52,045 nucleotides of DNA, from the NCBI GenBank assembly GCA_003252105.1, contig QKDL01000088.1, forward strand, positions 1 through 52,045. Reading direction: 5' to 3'. Below are positions 17,009-23,983 of this stretch, one piece after another. This DNA comes from Arcobacter sp. Lineage in GTDB: Bacteria > Campylobacterota > Campylobacteria > Campylobacterales > Arcobacteraceae. How positions within the stretch are numbered: the first letter of the stretch is position 1; the number at the start of each line of letters is the position of its first letter. The notes beneath the pieces are model-generated. The model had not been told where the DNA came from and searched no databases. It was given only the letters and a program-made list of their open reading frames with translations. Both the position numbers and the translations under genes were made by a program.

Positions 17009-17176
17009 ATGCCTGCAAATGAGATTTTTAGTCTAACTTTTATTCTTAATATTATTATTTTTACAGTTACTGGACTAATATTAATTGAGTTTTTATTATT
17101 TTTAAAAAGAAAAATTACAGATGATAAAAATGATGATAAATTTACTAATGAAGAGTTCTATAGTAGTAAGAAATAA
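17009..17176 (+). CDS. Small single-pass membrane protein, 55 residues
   Basis: An ATG nine bases after AAGGG opens a 55-codon frame ending in TAA. Residues 7-32 form one strongly hydrophobic membrane segment, followed by Lys-Arg-Lys and an acidic, polar tail (Asp-Asp-Lys-Asn-Asp-Asp), so the tail is probably cytoplasmic. I do not recognise the family. The gene has a probable promoter and the tandem TGAGACAA boxes shared with the neighbouring regulator gene, so the regulator probably controls it. The size and layout resemble small accessory subunits such as CcoQ, but nothing specific supports that. Confidence 0.65.
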   Translation: MPANEIFSLTFILNIIIFTVTGLILIEFLLFLKRKITDDKNDDKFTNEEFYSSKK

Positions 17177-17188
17177 ATTATATATATT

Positions 17189-17217
17189 TTTTTAGTCTCC
17201 TTTAAGGAGACTAAAAA
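17189..17217. repeat. 12-bp perfect inverted repeat between convergent genes
   Basis: TTTTTAGTCTCC (17189-17200) and GGAGACTAAAAA (17206-17217) are exact complements around a five-base loop. It lies between two convergent genes and may end both transcripts. On either strand the 3' arm ends in A rather than a U-tract, so it does not look like a standard intrinsic terminator. Confidence 0.55.
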
Positions 17218-17220
17218 TGA

Positions 17221-17631
17221 TTAAAATCCTGCAGAGTATCCTCTACTTGAATGACTTTTGATTAATCCATAGTAAGTTTTATCTCTAATTTGTTTAATCA
17301 TATTTCTTAATGTAAAAATAGAAGTATTTTTATCTTTCCATGCTGCTTTTTTTATTACTTCAACATCTACAATGTTACCTCTACTTTTTAACAATGTATT
17401 GAATATATTCATTTGAGTTTTTGTTAACCCAACATCAACATTTTTTCTATCAAATACTTTTTTTAGTACTTTATCATAATAGAAACCTTTTCCCAAGTCA
17501 ATTCTACTGTCAATTTGTTGATTGATTAGTTCAACCAATGTATCTTCAATAGTTAAATTAAATTCTTTAGATTTACTTTTAAGAAATCTTTCCATTTCTT
17601 TAGTTAAATCAATGCTAATATTACTGCTCAT
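17221..17631 (-). CDS. One-component regulator: ribbon-helix-helix-like N-terminus plus OmpR-type winged helix
   Basis: The 136-residue protein has a C-terminal OmpR/PhoB-type winged helix (about 65-136): Leu-Thr-Lys-Thr-Gln-Met-Asn-Ile-Phe at its start, a recognition-helix region with Thr-Leu-Arg-Asn-Met-Ile-Lys-Gln-Ile-Arg, and Ser-Ser-Arg-Gly-Tyr-Ser in the wing. There is no receiver domain. Residues 1-45 look like a ribbon-helix-helix dimer unit (a short strand, then two helices). I use the ATG at 17629-17631, seven bases after AAGGG, rather than the GTG ending at 17646. Tandem TGAGACAA boxes lie just upstream and also before the neighbouring membrane-protein gene, so it probably regulates itself and that gene. 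Confidence 0.75.
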   Translation of the reverse strand: MSSNISIDLTKEMERFLKSKSKEFNLTIEDTLVELINQQIDSRIDLGKGFYYDKVLKKVFDRKNVDVGLTKTQMNIFNTLLKSRGNIVDVEVIKKAAWKDKNTSIFTLRNMIKQIRDKTYYGLIKSHSSRGYSAGF

Positions 17632-17693
17632 AATTTTACCCTTCACTTTTTTTTGTAATTATAACATAATCTATTATAAAAGTTACCTTAAAT

Positions 17694-17712
17694 TGAGACA
17701 ATTATGAGACAA
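17694..17712. promoter_or_regulatory. Tandem TGAGACAA boxes upstream of the winged-helix regulator
   Basis: TGAGACAA occurs at 17694-17701 and 17705-17712, 11 bp apart, the same sequence and spacing as at 16948-16966. Toward the regulator gene a TATAAT box on the minus strand (17673-17678) follows 15 bases after the boxes. This fits direct autoregulation. Confidence 0.6.
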
Positions 17713-17758
17713 TTCTTATTAAACTTTAAGAAATAATAAAATGATAGTTATTTTATTA

Positions 17759-18451
17759 TTATTTTATGGCAAATTTTTTAAGAAATTTTTCTCTTGATAA
17801 AACTTTTGCACCTAAGTCAATTTTATATTCTAATTGAGGATGACCCAAATTCCAGTACGTATAGTTGTTATTTTTTAAATATTCATTTAAAAGGACTAAT
17901 TGTAGTTTTCCCCAATTGTTATATTTTTTATCTTTTGTAGTAAAGCCTGTAAGGGAAGTATAATTTGAATTAATTTTATAACCAATCTCACCAGAAACCA
18001 AAAAATCGTTTTTTTTATCACTAATTTCTATACTCAATAATTCAAAATTTTCTTTTGTAGTATTATAATTGTATATATTATTCAGAATTGTTATATAATC
18101 ATCGTTTAACCAAGAATCTTTATGATACTCTTTGATACGATTTAAAACTTCATTGAATCTTTTATTTATAGAAAAACTATATTCTTGTTTATTGATTAGT
18201 TTCTTTACCTTTTTTGGGATTATTATCTCATCAAACTCTAAAACGGCATATTCGAATTGAATTTCAGGTAGTAGTATAAATTTATCTTGATAATACATAG
18301 AGGTAGTTATAAATCCACATTTTGCAGCTTGGATATAAAATTCAGTTGAATAATCATCACTCCAATAATAGTTTTCTTTCATATTGGGATAAATATATTT
18401 TTCTAAAGTCTCTTTATTTTGTAAATCTTCTAAACTAAGGTAATAAATCAT
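17759..18451 (-). CDS. Leucyl/phenylalanyl-tRNA protein transferase (Aat)-like protein
   Basis: Aat adds Leu or Phe from tRNA to protein N-termini for ClpAP degradation. The 230-residue product follows the Aat layout: Tyr-Trp-Ser-Asp-Asp near residue 29 in the position of the family's early Trp-rich motif, Leu-Pro-Glu-Ile-Gln, and Phe-Asn-Glu-Val-Leu-Asn-Arg-Ile in the position of the Arg/Phe helix. A GNAT-like core ends in Trp-Asn-Leu-Gly-His-Pro-Gln-Leu...Leu-Gly-Ala-Lys, where Aat usually has Cys-Gln-x-x-x-x-His-Leu...Leu-Gly-Ala. The family is convincing, but the sequence is divergent and could have another acceptor. It shares one base with the ABC transporter stop. Confidence 0.7.
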   Translation of the reverse strand: MIYYLSLEDLQNKETLEKYIYPNMKENYYWSDDYSTEFYIQAAKCGFITTSMYYQDKFILLPEIQFEYAVLEFDEIIIPKKVKKLINKQEYSFSINKRFNEVLNRIKEYHKDSWLNDDYITILNNIYNYNTTKENFELLSIEISDKKNDFLVSGEIGYKINSNYTSLTGFTTKDKKYNNWGKLQLVLLNEYLKNNNYTYWNLGHPQLEYKIDLGAKVLSREKFLKKFAIK

Positions 18452-20217
18452 TAGATTAACTGCTTTTTAATAAATTCTAAATAGTGTCCCTCTTCATCTT
18501 CTAATTCTTCATGGGTTCCACTTTGTACAATTTTGCCATTATCTAAAACATATATTTTATTTGCATTTTTTACTGTACTTAATCTATGGGCTATAGTTAT
18601 TACTGTTTTTTCTTTTAAAATAGATTCAAGGGCATTAAATAGCTTTGCTTCTGTATGAACATCTAAAGCAGAGGTTGATTCATCAAATATAACAATTGAA
18701 GGATTTGATATAATCATTCTTGCTATTGATAATCTTTGTCTTTGACCACCGCTTAGTCTAATACCATGTTTTCCAACTATTGTATCAAGACCATTTTCCA
18801 TTTTTTCAACAGTTTCTTTAAGTTGTGCAATCTCTAAAGCTTTGAAAATTTTCTCGTCACTAATATCTCTACCCATAGTAATATTAAATTTTAGTGTATT
18901 GTTAAATAAAATAGGCATTTGTAATACTAGAAATAGTTCATCTCTTAATGATTGTTTATCTATCTCATCTACACTTATATTATTGTAGTATATCTCTCCA
19001 CTTTGTTTAGTATAAAAGGTTGCAATCACTTGTGCTAGTGTGGTTTTTCCACTTCCACTTGCTCCAATTAAAGCTATTTTTTCTCCTGCATTTATAGATA
19101 AGCTTATATTTTCTAGTACTTTTTTCGATTCATTATAAGAAAATGATACATTTTTTAAAACTATATTTATTCCATTATTGATTTTATTTAATTGTTTTGA
19201 TCCATTTTTTTCTACATTTAATTGTAAAATTTTATTTAGTCTATCAATTGCAGCATTTGCAGTGGAGTAAGAGTATTGAATAGACAAGATATCTTGAACA
19301 GGTGTCATGATAAACCAAATATATCCAAACATAGCAAACATCATACCAATACTTAAATCACTATAAGCAACCATAACCAATCCACTGGCTCTTAAAACTT
19401 CAAATGCAATTAAAAAGATAGTAAAAGAAAATCTTTCAAAGGCTACACTTTTATAACTATACTCATTTGAGGTTTGTTGTATATTTTTTGCTTTTGTTAT
19501 TGAGTTATTAAAAAAGAGGTTTTCTTTATTGCTTGCTTTTATTTGCCCAAATAGTTCTAATGATTCTGAGATATTATCTTGAAACTCTTCAATAGATTTA
19601 TTTTCAATCTTTTTTAGTGTTCCAACTTGTGCAGAGATTTTTTTTGAAAGTATTATAATAATTGGTTGTATAAATAAAATCATTAACCCTAAAATAGGAT
19701 GAATTGCAATCATTACAATAGATACTGCAATCAATGTTAATACAGAAGATACAAATTTACTAGCACCTGTGATAATAAAATTATCAAGTGTATTAACATC
19801 TGTTATAAGATTTGAAGAGATAGCTCCACTTCCTAAGCTTTCATATTCATTCATACAAACTTGTTTTAGATGGTTTAGAAGTTTTTCTCTTATTTTATAA
19901 GTTACATATTTTGAAATACTTGTAAAAATTTTTGTGATAATAACACTAAATATAAAGTGTATAATTCTTAAAAGTATCACAACTATGGTTACTATAGCTA
20001 TATAATAAAAGGTATCACCTATACCTAAATACTTATCAATTGTATTTACAAAAAAATCTGGTTTATCTAGTAGTATTTCATCTACTAATGCAGGAAGCAT
20101 TAAAGGGATAGGAATACTTATTAGTATTCCTATTATAGTTACAAATTGTCCTAAAACTAATGATTTTTTTTTATCTAAGAGTAATTTATAAATATATTTT
20201 AAATCAATCTTTTCCAT
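18451..20217 (-). CDS. MsbA-type ABC exporter, fused permease and ATPase
   Basis: The 588-residue half-transporter has six membrane helices (about residues 15-310) and a C-terminal ATPase. The ATPase has Walker A Gly-Ala-Ser-Gly-Ser-Gly-Lys-Thr-Thr, signature Leu-Ser-Gly-Gly-Gln-Arg-Gln-Arg, Walker B Ile-Val-Ile-Phe-Asp-Glu-Ser and a switch His in Thr-Ile-Ala-His-Arg-Leu-Ser. Homodimers of this type export lipids, peptides or drugs from the inner membrane. The substrate cannot be told here. It sits between a lipoprotein gene and the aat-like gene. Pairing of an exporter with Aat recalls CydC-Aat neighbourhoods, though this protein is not clearly CydC. Confidence 0.9.
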   Translation of the reverse strand: MEKIDLKYIYKLLLDKKKSLVLGQFVTIIGILISIPIPLMLPALVDEILLDKPDFFVNTIDKYLGIGDTFYYIAIVTIVVILLRIIHFIFSVIITKIFTSISKYVTYKIREKLLNHLKQVCMNEYESLGSGAISSNLITDVNTLDNFIITGASKFVSSVLTLIAVSIVMIAIHPILGLMILFIQPIIIILSKKISAQVGTLKKIENKSIEEFQDNISESLELFGQIKASNKENLFFNNSITKAKNIQQTSNEYSYKSVAFERFSFTIFLIAFEVLRASGLVMVAYSDLSIGMMFAMFGYIWFIMTPVQDILSIQYSYSTANAAIDRLNKILQLNVEKNGSKQLNKINNGINIVLKNVSFSYNESKKVLENISLSINAGEKIALIGASGSGKTTLAQVIATFYTKQSGEIYYNNISVDEIDKQSLRDELFLVLQMPILFNNTLKFNITMGRDISDEKIFKALEIAQLKETVEKMENGLDTIVGKHGIRLSGGQRQRLSIARMIISNPSIVIFDESTSALDVHTEAKLFNALESILKEKTVITIAHRLSTVKNANKIYVLDNGKIVQSGTHEELEDEEGHYLEFIKKQLI

Positions 20218-20227
20218 TTGATGAAGA

Positions 20228-20515
20228 TTAGTCAGCTAGTTTTTCGCAAATATCTATTTTCATTCCTTCATGATATTTACAATTAAGCCCACATTTATAC
20301 GTACCAGTTGAAGTTAAATCAAGTTTTGTAAGTTCATCTTTTGATGCTTTTTGACACTCTTCTAAAGTAGGATAAGTACCAATTTTCTTACTTCTTTTAG
20401 TATTATTTTTATCAGGAAATATTAATGCACTCCATTCTTGCTTCTCATTTCCTCCTCCAATACAACCTGTAAAAATTATAGTTGATAGTATTGAAAGTGT
20501 TATTAACTTTTTCAT
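20228..20515 (-). CDS. Small Cys-rich lipoprotein
   Basis: The 95-residue product has a lipoprotein signal peptide with lipobox Ile-Phe-Thr-Gly-Cys (Cys18), then Gly-Gly-Gly. The mature part is about 75 residues with four further cysteines (Glu-Glu-Cys-Gln, Lys-Cys-Gly-Leu-Asn-Cys-Lys and Ile-Cys-Glu) that could form two disulfides in the periplasm. The family is unknown to me. It lies ten bases before the ABC exporter and may share its transcript. The opposite-strand DUF1104 gene starts about 140 bases away, so the two promoters are divergent. Confidence 0.8.
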   Translation of the reverse strand: MKKLITLSILSTIIFTGCIGGGNEKQEWSALIFPDKNNTKRSKKIGTYPTLEECQKASKDELTKLDLTSTGTYKCGLNCKYHEGMKIDICEKLAD

Positions 20516-20654
20516 TATTCTCTCTTTTCTTTTTTGCTTGATTTTAGTATAAAGTTTATTAAATTTCTTTTTAAACCTATTGATAAAAGGCTTATTTTAC
20601 GATTATTCTACAATTTTTATGGTATCATTACAAAAATATTTGAAGAGATTATAT

Positions 20655-20879
20655 ATGAAAAAATTTTTAATTTTTATTATTTTAAATCTATTTTTAATTT
20701 CAAATTTATATGCTGAAGACTATTCTGAGATGAGTACCCAAGAGTTAATTGCTATTATGGGATATGTTAAACAAGAAAACAGATATAAATTTGAAAAAGA
20801 GTTAAAAAGTAGAGTTCCTACGATGTCTCAAAACGAGAGAAAAAAATATGAAGAAAATTTGAAAAAACAAAAAAGATAA
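20655..20879 (+). CDS. DUF1104-family periplasmic protein
   Basis: I start the gene at the ATG 20655, giving 74 residues that begin with a clean signal peptide (Met-Lys-Lys-Phe, hydrophobic core, Leu-Tyr-Ala-Glu). The frame is open 75 bases further upstream, but that start would place the signal peptide internally. The mature part (Met-Ser-Thr-Gln-Glu-Leu-Ile and a Lys/Glu-rich helix) fits the DUF1104 family of small periplasmic proteins common in Campylobacterota. Its stop overlaps the response-regulator start, so it belongs to that operon and may be a periplasmic sensor input for the kinase. Confidence 0.75.
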   Translation: MKKFLIFIILNLFLISNLYAEDYSEMSTQELIAIMGYVKQENRYKFEKELKSRVPTMSQNERKKYEENLKKQKR

Positions 20880-21547
20880 TGAAAACAAAACTATTACTTT
20901 TAGAAGATGACTTAACTCTTAGTGAAACTATAGTGGATTATTTTGAAGAACAAGGCTTTGAAGTTGTACCTGTATATGATGGACAAGAGGCCTTAGAAAT
21001 AGTATATGAAAATAGTTTTGATCTTTTTTTATTGGATGTAAATGTTCCTTTATTAAATGGTTTTGAACTACTTAAACAAATAAGAGAACAAGATAATACA
21101 ACACCAGCTATTTATATTACTTCATTAAACTCTATGGATTCGTTAGAAGAGGGTTTTCAAAGTGGTTGTGATGATTATATAAGAAAACCTTTTGAGTTAA
21201 AAGAGTTACTTCTTAGGGTACAAACTATTATAAAAAGGGAATTTTCAAATAAAAGTGAAGAGATAAAAATAGATGATAATATCACTTTTAGTACAACTAC
21301 AAATGAACTTAAAAAAGATGAACAAATAGTTCAGTTAAATCTAAAAGAATTAAAACTATTAAAGTTTTTTCTACAAAATAAAGATCAGGTTTTAGCTCAT
21401 GAAAGAATATATGATTATGTATGGGATTATGATGAACAATATAGTGATAACTCTTTGAGAACATATATAAAAAATTTAAGAAAAGTGTTAGGAAAAGATA
21501 GAATTGTTAGTCTTAAAAAGCTTGGATATCGATTTAACACAAAGTGA
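20879..21547 (+). CDS. OmpR-family response regulator
   Basis: The 222-residue protein has a receiver domain (acidic pair Asp10-Asp11, phosphoacceptor Asp53 in Leu-Leu-Asp-Val-Asn, switch Lys near residue 102 in Arg-Lys-Pro-Phe). It also has a C-terminal winged helix with Leu-Asn-Leu-Lys-Glu-Leu-Lys-Leu-Leu and a Gly-Tyr-Arg-Phe wing. It sits between a DUF1104 gene and its kinase, with cytochrome genes after. The direct repeats at 23028-23046 before the cytochrome c553 gene have the 11-bp spacing this family uses, so that gene is a probable target. Confidence 0.95.
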   Translation: MKTKLLLLEDDLTLSETIVDYFEEQGFEVVPVYDGQEALEIVYENSFDLFLLDVNVPLLNGFELLKQIREQDNTTPAIYITSLNSMDSLEEGFQSGCDDYIRKPFELKELLLRVQTIIKREFSNKSEEIKIDDNITFSTTTNELKKDEQIVQLNLKELKLLKFFLQNKDQVLAHERIYDYVWDYDEQYSDNSLRTYIKNLRKVLGKDRIVSLKKLGYRFNTK

Positions 21548-22697
21548 AAAAAGGACACTTTTAGGGTTTTTATCCCTTTATTCTTTTTTGACTATAGTTA
21601 TACTTTTTTTTATCTCCTTTATGTATTTTAATTTTCAAAAAAATTTAATGCTTCAAGAAAAAAGAATTATCTTACAAGAGTATTCAAATGATTTGATTTT
21701 TAGACTTAAAGATTTGCATATCAATTTTGATAAATATAAGTTTTATCCAAGAGATGAAAAGTTTAATTCTGCTATTTATGATAGTGATAAAAAACTTATT
21801 TTTTCAACACTTGAATCAAATGATTTGCATTTGGATAAAGTGATTTATACAACAGAATCAAAAATTCATTTTATAAAAGAACCAGAATCATACTATTTAG
21901 GGGCTAAATATGTAGTTTTAGAAATACCAAGTAATAACCTCTGGTTAGAAACTTTAAAAAAAGAGATTTTTATTTTTGTTATTTTAGCTTTTATTTTTAT
22001 GATATTTATTGGGTATTTTTTATTAAAACTATTTTTAAAACCTATGAGAGATTCTTTACATCTACTTGATAGATTTATTAAAGATACAACCCATGAGTTA
22101 AATACGCCAGTTTCTGCAATCATTACAAATGTTGAAATGATTGATACATCAAAACTGGATGAAAAATTGGCAAAAAAAATAAAAAGAATTGATATAGGTG
22201 CAAAAACTATCTCGAATATCTATGAAGATTTGACCTTTTTGACACTAAACAATAAAATTATTTCACAAAATGAAATCTTAGATTTATCTTCTATTGTGAA
22301 GCAAAGAGTAGAGTATTTTAAAATATTAGCAGAAGTAAAGAAAATAACTATATCTATTGATATTGAAGAAGATGTAACTATATATTCTGATAAGAAAAAA
22401 ATCTTTAAATTAATAGATAATCTTTTATCAAATGCAATAAAATATAATAATATTGCTGGTTTTATCAGCCTAACATTAAAAAAAGGTTTTTTATCTATAA
22501 AAGATACTGGAAAAGGTATGAGTGAGGAACAAACTGCACAATTATTCCAAAGATATAAAAGGTTTGATAATAGTGTAGGGGGATTTGGGATAGGATTAAA
22601 TATTGTTTCTATGATAGCTTCAGAGTATAATTTGGATATAAAAGTTATTTCCCAATTAAAAAAAGGAACAAACATGGAGATACGATGGCAAGAATAA
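21504..22697 (+). CDS. Membrane sensor histidine kinase
   Basis: The protein (397 residues from the TTG at 21504) has two membrane helices flanking a periplasmic region of about 95 residues. Then comes the H box Asp-Thr-Thr-His-Glu-Leu-Asn-Thr-Pro (His near residue 197), the N box Asn-Leu-Leu-Ser-Asn-Ala-Ile-Lys-Tyr, and G boxes Asp-Thr-Gly-Lys-Gly and Gly-Phe-Gly-Ile-Gly-Leu. It overlaps the regulator by 44 bases. A second TTG at 21522 is a shorter possible start and no ATG is available, so the N-terminus is uncertain. The signal is unknown. The downstream cytochrome genes suggest redox or respiration. Confidence 0.93.
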   Translation: MLVLKSLDIDLTQSEKRTLLGFLSLYSFLTIVILFFISFMYFNFQKNLMLQEKRIILQEYSNDLIFRLKDLHINFDKYKFYPRDEKFNSAIYDSDKKLIFSTLESNDLHLDKVIYTTESKIHFIKEPESYYLGAKYVVLEIPSNNLWLETLKKEIFIFVILAFIFMIFIGYFLLKLFLKPMRDSLHLLDRFIKDTTHELNTPVSAIITNVEMIDTSKLDEKLAKKIKRIDIGAKTISNIYEDLTFLTLNNKIISQNEILDLSSIVKQRVEYFKILAEVKKITISIDIEEDVTIYSDKKKIFKLIDNLLSNAIKYNNIAGFISLTLKKGFLSIKDTGKGMSEEQTAQLFQRYKRFDNSVGGFGIGLNIVSMIASEYNLDIKVISQLKKGTNMEIRWQE

Positions 22698-23014
22698 TAT
22701 TTTTTAGTTTATTAATACTTAGTTTTTTAAATGCAGATATTTATGAAAAAAATTGTGTATCTTGTCATAATAAACTTCCTGTATCAATTGATAAGTATTT
22801 TTATAGATATCTTTTAAAATATAGTAGTGAAAAAAATGTTAAAGAGGCTATGTTTAACTATTTAAAAGAGCCATCAGTAAAAACAACAATTATGCCAGAA
22901 GCCTTTATAAAAAGGTTTGGCGTTAAAAAACCTACTAAACTAGATAATAAAAAACTAAAAGAAGCTTTAGATATTTATTGGGAAAAATACAAAGTTTTTG
23001 GAAAATTAAAATAA
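22685..23014 (+). CDS. Small periplasmic c-type cytochrome-like protein
   Basis: The 109-residue product has a signal peptide ending near Leu-Asn-Ala and one haem site Cys-Val-Ser-Cys-His (about residues 24-28). A possible distal Met lies in Thr-Ile-Met-Pro-Glu-Ala near residue 75. The rest is a helical, Lys-rich protein. It overlaps the kinase gene by 13 bases, so the two are co-expressed. It may be an electron carrier or a haem-based input to the kinase. Assignment as cytochrome rests on the haem motif and size. Confidence 0.85.
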   Translation: MARIIFFSLLILSFLNADIYEKNCVSCHNKLPVSIDKYFYRYLLKYSSEKNVKEAMFNYLKEPSVKTTIMPEAFIKRFGVKKPTKLDNKKLKEALDIYWEKYKVFGKLK

Positions 23015-23027
23015 ATTCTACAAATCA

Positions 23028-23046
23028 TTCACAATCAATTCACAAT
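23028..23046 (+). promoter_or_regulatory. Tandem TTCACAAT boxes upstream of the cytochrome c553 gene
   Basis: TTCACAAT occurs at 23028-23035 and 23039-23046, 11 bp apart, with a degenerate third copy (TTCTACAAAT) just before. TATACT (23054-23059) and TATAAA (23065-23070) are possible -10 boxes. The spacing suits an OmpR-family activator, and the regulator gene at 20879 is the obvious candidate. Confidence 0.5.
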
Positions 23047-23086
23047 TAGTTTTTATACTTCTTCTATAAAAATCAAGGAGTATAAG

Positions 23087-23389
23087 ATGAAAACTACAAA
23101 AATTATAATGGGATTAGCACTTTTAGGAGCAACTGGATTATTTGCAAGTGACGGTGCAGCTTTATTTAAAGCATGTGCAACATGTCATGGTATAAATGCA
23201 GAAAAAGCTGCTCTTGGAAAATCACAAGTTATCAAAGGCTGGGATGTAGCAAAAGTTGAAAAAGCTTTACATGGATATAAAGATGGATCTTACGGAGGGC
23301 CTATGAAAGGCGTGATGAAAGGTCAAGTTGCAAGATTGTCTGATGATGATATTAAAGCTATTGCAAAACATATAGCTTCTTTAAAATAA
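23087..23389 (+). CDS. Cytochrome c553-type electron carrier
   Basis: The 100-residue product has a signal peptide (cleavage about after Leu-Phe-Ala-Ser), the haem motif Cys-Ala-Thr-Cys-His near residue 30, and Gly-Pro-Met-Lys-Gly-Val-Met around residue 70 carrying the probable axial Met. The C-terminal helix has Leu-Ser-Asp-Asp-Asp-Ile-Lys-Ala-Ile-Ala-Lys-His-Ile. Such single-haem class I cytochromes move electrons in the periplasm, for example to cytochrome cbb3 oxidase. It has its own promoter region with repeat boxes and a strong AAGGAG site. Confidence 0.93.
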   Translation: MKTTKIIMGLALLGATGLFASDGAALFKACATCHGINAEKAALGKSQVIKGWDVAKVEKALHGYKDGSYGGPMKGVMKGQVARLSDDDIKAIAKHIASLK

Positions 23390-23415
23390 TAAAGAAAATT
23401 TAAAAAGGATTTATT

Positions 23416-23958
23416 ATGAAAAAGTTATCTTTATTACTTATATTTTTAGTTACCTCTTTATTTGCAGGAGAAAACAGATTTTATGATTTTGCAAAGGTAA
23501 CTTATAGTCAACCTATTTATGAATATGTTTATGATAGGGGAAATCCTCATAAAGAGTGTAGGGAAGTTAGAAAAAAAGTTAGAAGTTATGATAATGGATA
23601 TTATTCGAATCATGATGATTCTTTAGGGGTAGATAGTTTAATAGGAGCTGCAGCAGGTGCTGTAATTGGAAGCCAAGTTGGTAAAGGAAATGGTAGAGTT
23701 GCAGCTCAAATTGTTGGTGGATTACTTGGAGCTAAAGTAGCTCATGAGGTTAGAAATAACTATAGACCAAATGCTTCTTATTATGACGATGATAGATATG
23801 TTACTACAACAGAGTGTTATACTGTTCATGATAGAGGTGTAAAAAGAAAAATTATAACTGGATATAAAAACTATTTTACTTATAAAGGTACAGAGCATTT
23901 TAAAATTACTGATTCACCTATTAGAAAAGTAAGAATCACTCACACAATAGATTTTTAA
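23416..23958 (+). CDS. Glycine-zipper 2TM-domain envelope protein
   Basis: The 180-residue protein has a signal peptide (cleaved near Leu-Phe-Ala-Gly), a basic, Tyr-rich N-terminal region, and a glycine-zipper hairpin at about residues 75-112. The hairpin reads Leu-Ile-Gly-Ala-Ala-Ala-Gly-Ala-Val-Ile-Gly and then Val-Gly-Gly-Leu-Leu-Gly-Ala-Lys-Val-Ala, as in SlyB/Rick_17kDa-type outer-membrane proteins. There is no lipobox Cys. It ends in a basic beta-rich region that may contact the envelope. It follows the cytochrome gene by 26 bases and is closed by a hairpin at 23959-23983. Confidence 0.85.
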   Translation: MKKLSLLLIFLVTSLFAGENRFYDFAKVTYSQPIYEYVYDRGNPHKECREVRKKVRSYDNGYYSNHDDSLGVDSLIGAAAGAVIGSQVGKGNGRVAAQIVGGLLGAKVAHEVRNNYRPNASYYDDDRYVTTTECYTVHDRGVKRKIITGYKNYFTYKGTEHFKITDSPIRKVRITHTIDF

Positions 23959-23983
23959 TAAGAGGAGTTTAAAACTCCTCTTA
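23959..23983. terminator. Hairpin shared by the glycine-zipper gene and flagellin
   Basis: TAAGAGGAGTTT (23959-23970) and AAACTCCTCTTA (23972-23983) are exact complements with one base between. The G/C core is strong and lies between two convergent genes, reaching the flagellin stop codon. T-rich exits are weak, so the efficiency is uncertain. Confidence 0.65.

Noticed and set aside
17189-17217. Classic rho-independent terminator
   Set aside because: The stem is strong, but both strands exit into A-rich rather than U-rich RNA. It is kept as an inverted repeat only.
21504-21547. Overlap of regulator and kinase as a frameshift or fusion
   Set aside because: Each gene is complete with its own start and stop. 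Overlaps of this size occur between paired two-component genes.
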